Shown: piece after piece, positions 62,384 through 64,000 of the stretch
Numbering within the stretch: the stretch's first letter is position 1
Layout of the letters: each line of letters opens with the position of its first letter
From: Acetobacter garciniae
Lineage (GTDB): Bacteria > Pseudomonadota > Alphaproteobacteria > Acetobacterales > Acetobacteraceae
Reading direction: 5' to 3'
Length of the DNA: 64,000 bases
Assembly (NCBI RefSeq): GCF_017377735.1
Contig: NZ_JAFVMH010000003.1
Location: forward strand, 186,001-250,000
The notes under the pieces: model-generated
Told to the model about the DNA's origin: nothing
Databases searched by the model: none
The model's input: only the letters and a program-made list of their open reading frames with translations
Position numbers and translations under genes: made by a program

Positions 62384-63197
62384 GTGGCCGTATCCTCCAT
62401 GAGTGCGTCGGGAGGAGGTATTTGCTGCCCCCTCATTCTGGCGTGAAATAATCAGCCAGACCGGTCCGATCGGGTTTCGATGCAGCCTTCACGCCCGATG
62501 TCACTCCATCCGCCACGGGTTTTCAACAGTTTTTCACCAAAGGTTGAAAAGGGTCGCCCACTTCTTCTCCCCTCAGCACAATCCGCGGCCAGGTGCGTGG
62601 CGCTCAATGCGACAATCCCCATTCCTGTGAATGAATACTGATCCAGCCTGCCCAGAAACAGCAATGAGGCGGGGAGAGCAAAATTTCTATAGTCGTTCCA
62701 GTCATTCCTGAACGCTTCCACCAACAGCGTTGCGACAGGCGCATTTTCTGGTTCATTGCCTGATGAGACGGCATTTTCTACTAAAGATAGTGTCCCTTTT
62801 TCCTTGTCATCAAGAGTATAAATAAAGTCCTGTACGCATGTCGTCGCGTATCTGCAAGCGCCACGGCGTGGTAGTCAGAGCCGTGTTCCTGAAGAAATGG
62901 GCCTGCTGCGTCGGAAACGGATCGGGTTTTCAGGACATGTCCCTGATCTCCTTTGCTTTGCCCTGTCGCGTTGAATGGCTTTTGCGCGGCTCTTTTGCCG
63001 GTTGGAAGAGTATGCGCATGTGCCTTTGACAGCCCGGCGGATATTGCCCCTTTGCGTTGCGCTGTGGGAGCAGGGCGGGCATGCCGTACGGGCCGATTAT
63101 CGTGTTGTGACGTGTCTTGCATTCCGGAATGGTTTTTACTAGATCGGGCGCTGGGCGAAGGCGGGTCCGGCGATCGACCGGGCGGAGAGCAAGCAGT
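62384..63197. other. intergenic region without supported genes
   Basis: About 810 bases between divergent genes. Frames exist on both strands but none has a ribosome-binding site with protein-like content. TTTTCAAC and GTTGAAAA (62520-62527, 62543-62550) form an 8-bp stem. The first part is A/T-richer than average. It may hold remnants of a lost gene, but I cannot name one. Confidence 0.35.
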
Positions 63198-64000
63198 ATG
63201 GCAAGCAGCGTGCAGGAAAGCCTGGCTGACACAAAAGCTGTCGTGACAGGGTTGAGGGAGAGGCGCCTTTACGGCGTCGTGCTGATTACGCTGTCGACGG
63301 TCATGTGGAGCACGGCCGGTTTTTTCGTGCGCGAACTGCACATGGATGTGTGGAGCACAGTCGCCTGGCGCTCGCTCTTCGGCTTTATCCTGCTGTTTCC
63401 GCTGGCTTTCATCCTGCGCGGCAGCGCCCTGTTCCGCGTGCGTGAAAGTGTGGGGGTGGGCGGGTTGATGAGCATTCCGCTCATGGCCATGTCCGTGTTC
63501 GGTTATGTTCAGGCATTGCAGTTGACCAGTGTCGCCAATGTCATGGTGGTCTACGCCACCGTGCCCTTCCTTGCTGCGGGCCTGGCTTTTGTCGTACTGG
63601 GCGAACGGCCCGGCCTGCGTTCGCTCTGCGCCGCGGGCGTTGCCATTACCGGTGTGGTCATCATGGCGGGTTCGGCCACCAGCATGTCAGATCTGGCGGG
63701 GAATTTCTTTGCCTTTATCATGACATTGGGGTTTGCCGCGTCCATAGTCATCGCCCGGCGCTGGACCGATTACGACGCCACGCTGGTCACTGCCTTGTCC
63801 AGCGCCTTCGGGGCGATCATCTGCTTTGGCGCGGCCCTTGTCATGCTGCCGGTCGTGCCCATGCCCAACATGACGCAGCTTGCCCTGCTTTTTGTGTTCA
63901 GCCTGGCAACACAAAGTGTCAGCTACCTTTTCTTCCTCGAAGGCAGCCGCCACGTTCCTTCGTCCGAGGCCGGGCTGATCACCCTGCTCGACGTAGTGCT
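63198..64000 (+). CDS. EamA-family drug/metabolite transporter (C-terminus beyond window)
   Basis: An incomplete membrane protein; 267 codons are visible. The EamA repeat layout is clear: TLSTVMWSTAGFFVREL, TVAWRSLFGFILLFPLAFIL, LTSVANVMVVYATVPFLAA with GER at the repeat end, and a second repeat starting near LAGNFFAFIMTLGFAAS. Nine helices are seen; family members have ten. These proteins export amino acids or other metabolites. Start ATG 63198 has GGAG 10 bases upstream. The last part of the second repeat is missing from this window. Confidence 0.88.
   Translation, partial: MASSVQESLADTKAVVTGLRERRLYGVVLITLSTVMWSTAGFFVRELHMDVWSTVAWRSLFGFILLFPLAFILRGSALFRVRESVGVGGLMSIPLMAMSVFGYVQALQLTSVANVMVVYATVPFLAAGLAFVVLGERPGLRSLCAAGVAITGVVIMAGSATSMSDLAGNFFAFIMTLGFAASIVIARRWTDYDATLVTALSSAFGAIICFGAALVMLPVVPMPNMTQLALLFVFSLATQSVSYLFFLEGSRHVPSSEAGLITLLDVV

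Noticed and set aside
62452..62724. 90-codon minus-strand ORF before the EamA gene
   Set aside because: No ribosome-binding site, no recognised family and composition close to the antisense of non-coding DNA.

Overview
The window is a high-GC alphaproteobacterial chromosome segment, most likely from an acetic acid bacterium (Acetobacteraceae, Komagataeibacter/Gluconacetobacter-like). The grounds are a pentose-phosphate operon with a fused transaldolase-glucose-6-phosphate isomerase, a Hint-domain protein of the Acetobacteraceae type, large GGDEF/EAL proteins like those that control cellulose synthesis in Komagataeibacter, and AT-rich palindromic repeats between GC-rich genes. The genus is an inference. 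I see no intact prophage, transposase, CRISPR array or rRNA. The left end cuts a PepSY membrane protein and the right end cuts an EamA transporter.

Region by region: (1) 1-4138, a Fur-box-controlled iron operon on the minus strand (TonB receptor, small membrane protein, PepSY protein). (2) 4380-10700, mixed accessory genes: a YdfG-like dehydrogenase, two small ORFs, an amidase, a Hint-domain protein, a possible folded RNA, a frameshifted secreted-protein gene and a 43-codon ORF. (3) 10708-17049, tRNA-Glu, a DUF1489 protein, hemW, kup, a YggS-family PLP protein and a quinone oxidoreductase. (4) 17231-23099, a 9-bp tandem repeat, a divergent CLC protein, an O-antigen ligase/polymerase plus glycosyltransferase pair, and an orphan ABC-type binding protein. 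(5) 23210-32993, one long minus-strand sugar-phosphate cluster: tkt, tal-pgi, gnd, HAD phosphatase, pgl, rpiA-gntK and a 75-aa protein. (6) 33565-37134, plus-strand ankyrin protein, hisC, a small basic protein and a CorA/ZntB-type transporter. (7) 37158-45824, envelope genes: a polysaccharide-export ABC transporter, a SPOR-tailed lytic transglycosylase, an overlapping set lgt, midA-like gene, pgeF and a lipoprotein gene, and hldD. (8) 46115-51771, a monooxygenase-like protein, tRNA-Arg, a secreted protein, guaA, a membrane protein, a GST and a ferric-siderophore reductase. (9) 51793-60949, a His-rich PadR regulator with a double palindromic operator, then two divergently transcribed GGDEF/EAL proteins. 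(10) 61080-64000, a cupin plus NADP-binding pair and the EamA transporter.

Functionally, three themes stand out. The first is iron: a Fur-box TonB receptor operon, an orphan FecB/BtuF-like protein, and a NfeR/NfeF-like regulator-reductase pair. The second is cytosolic hexose/pentose-phosphate flux, with two enzyme fusions and no zwf in the cluster. The third is gas-responsive c-di-GMP signalling: a 729-aa protein with a FixL-like haem-PAS faces a 1633-aa protein in which a globin-like domain lies between GGDEF and EAL. The latter pair is the most interesting system here. Many minus-strand genes join their neighbours by 4-base stop/start overlaps, which I used to set starts.
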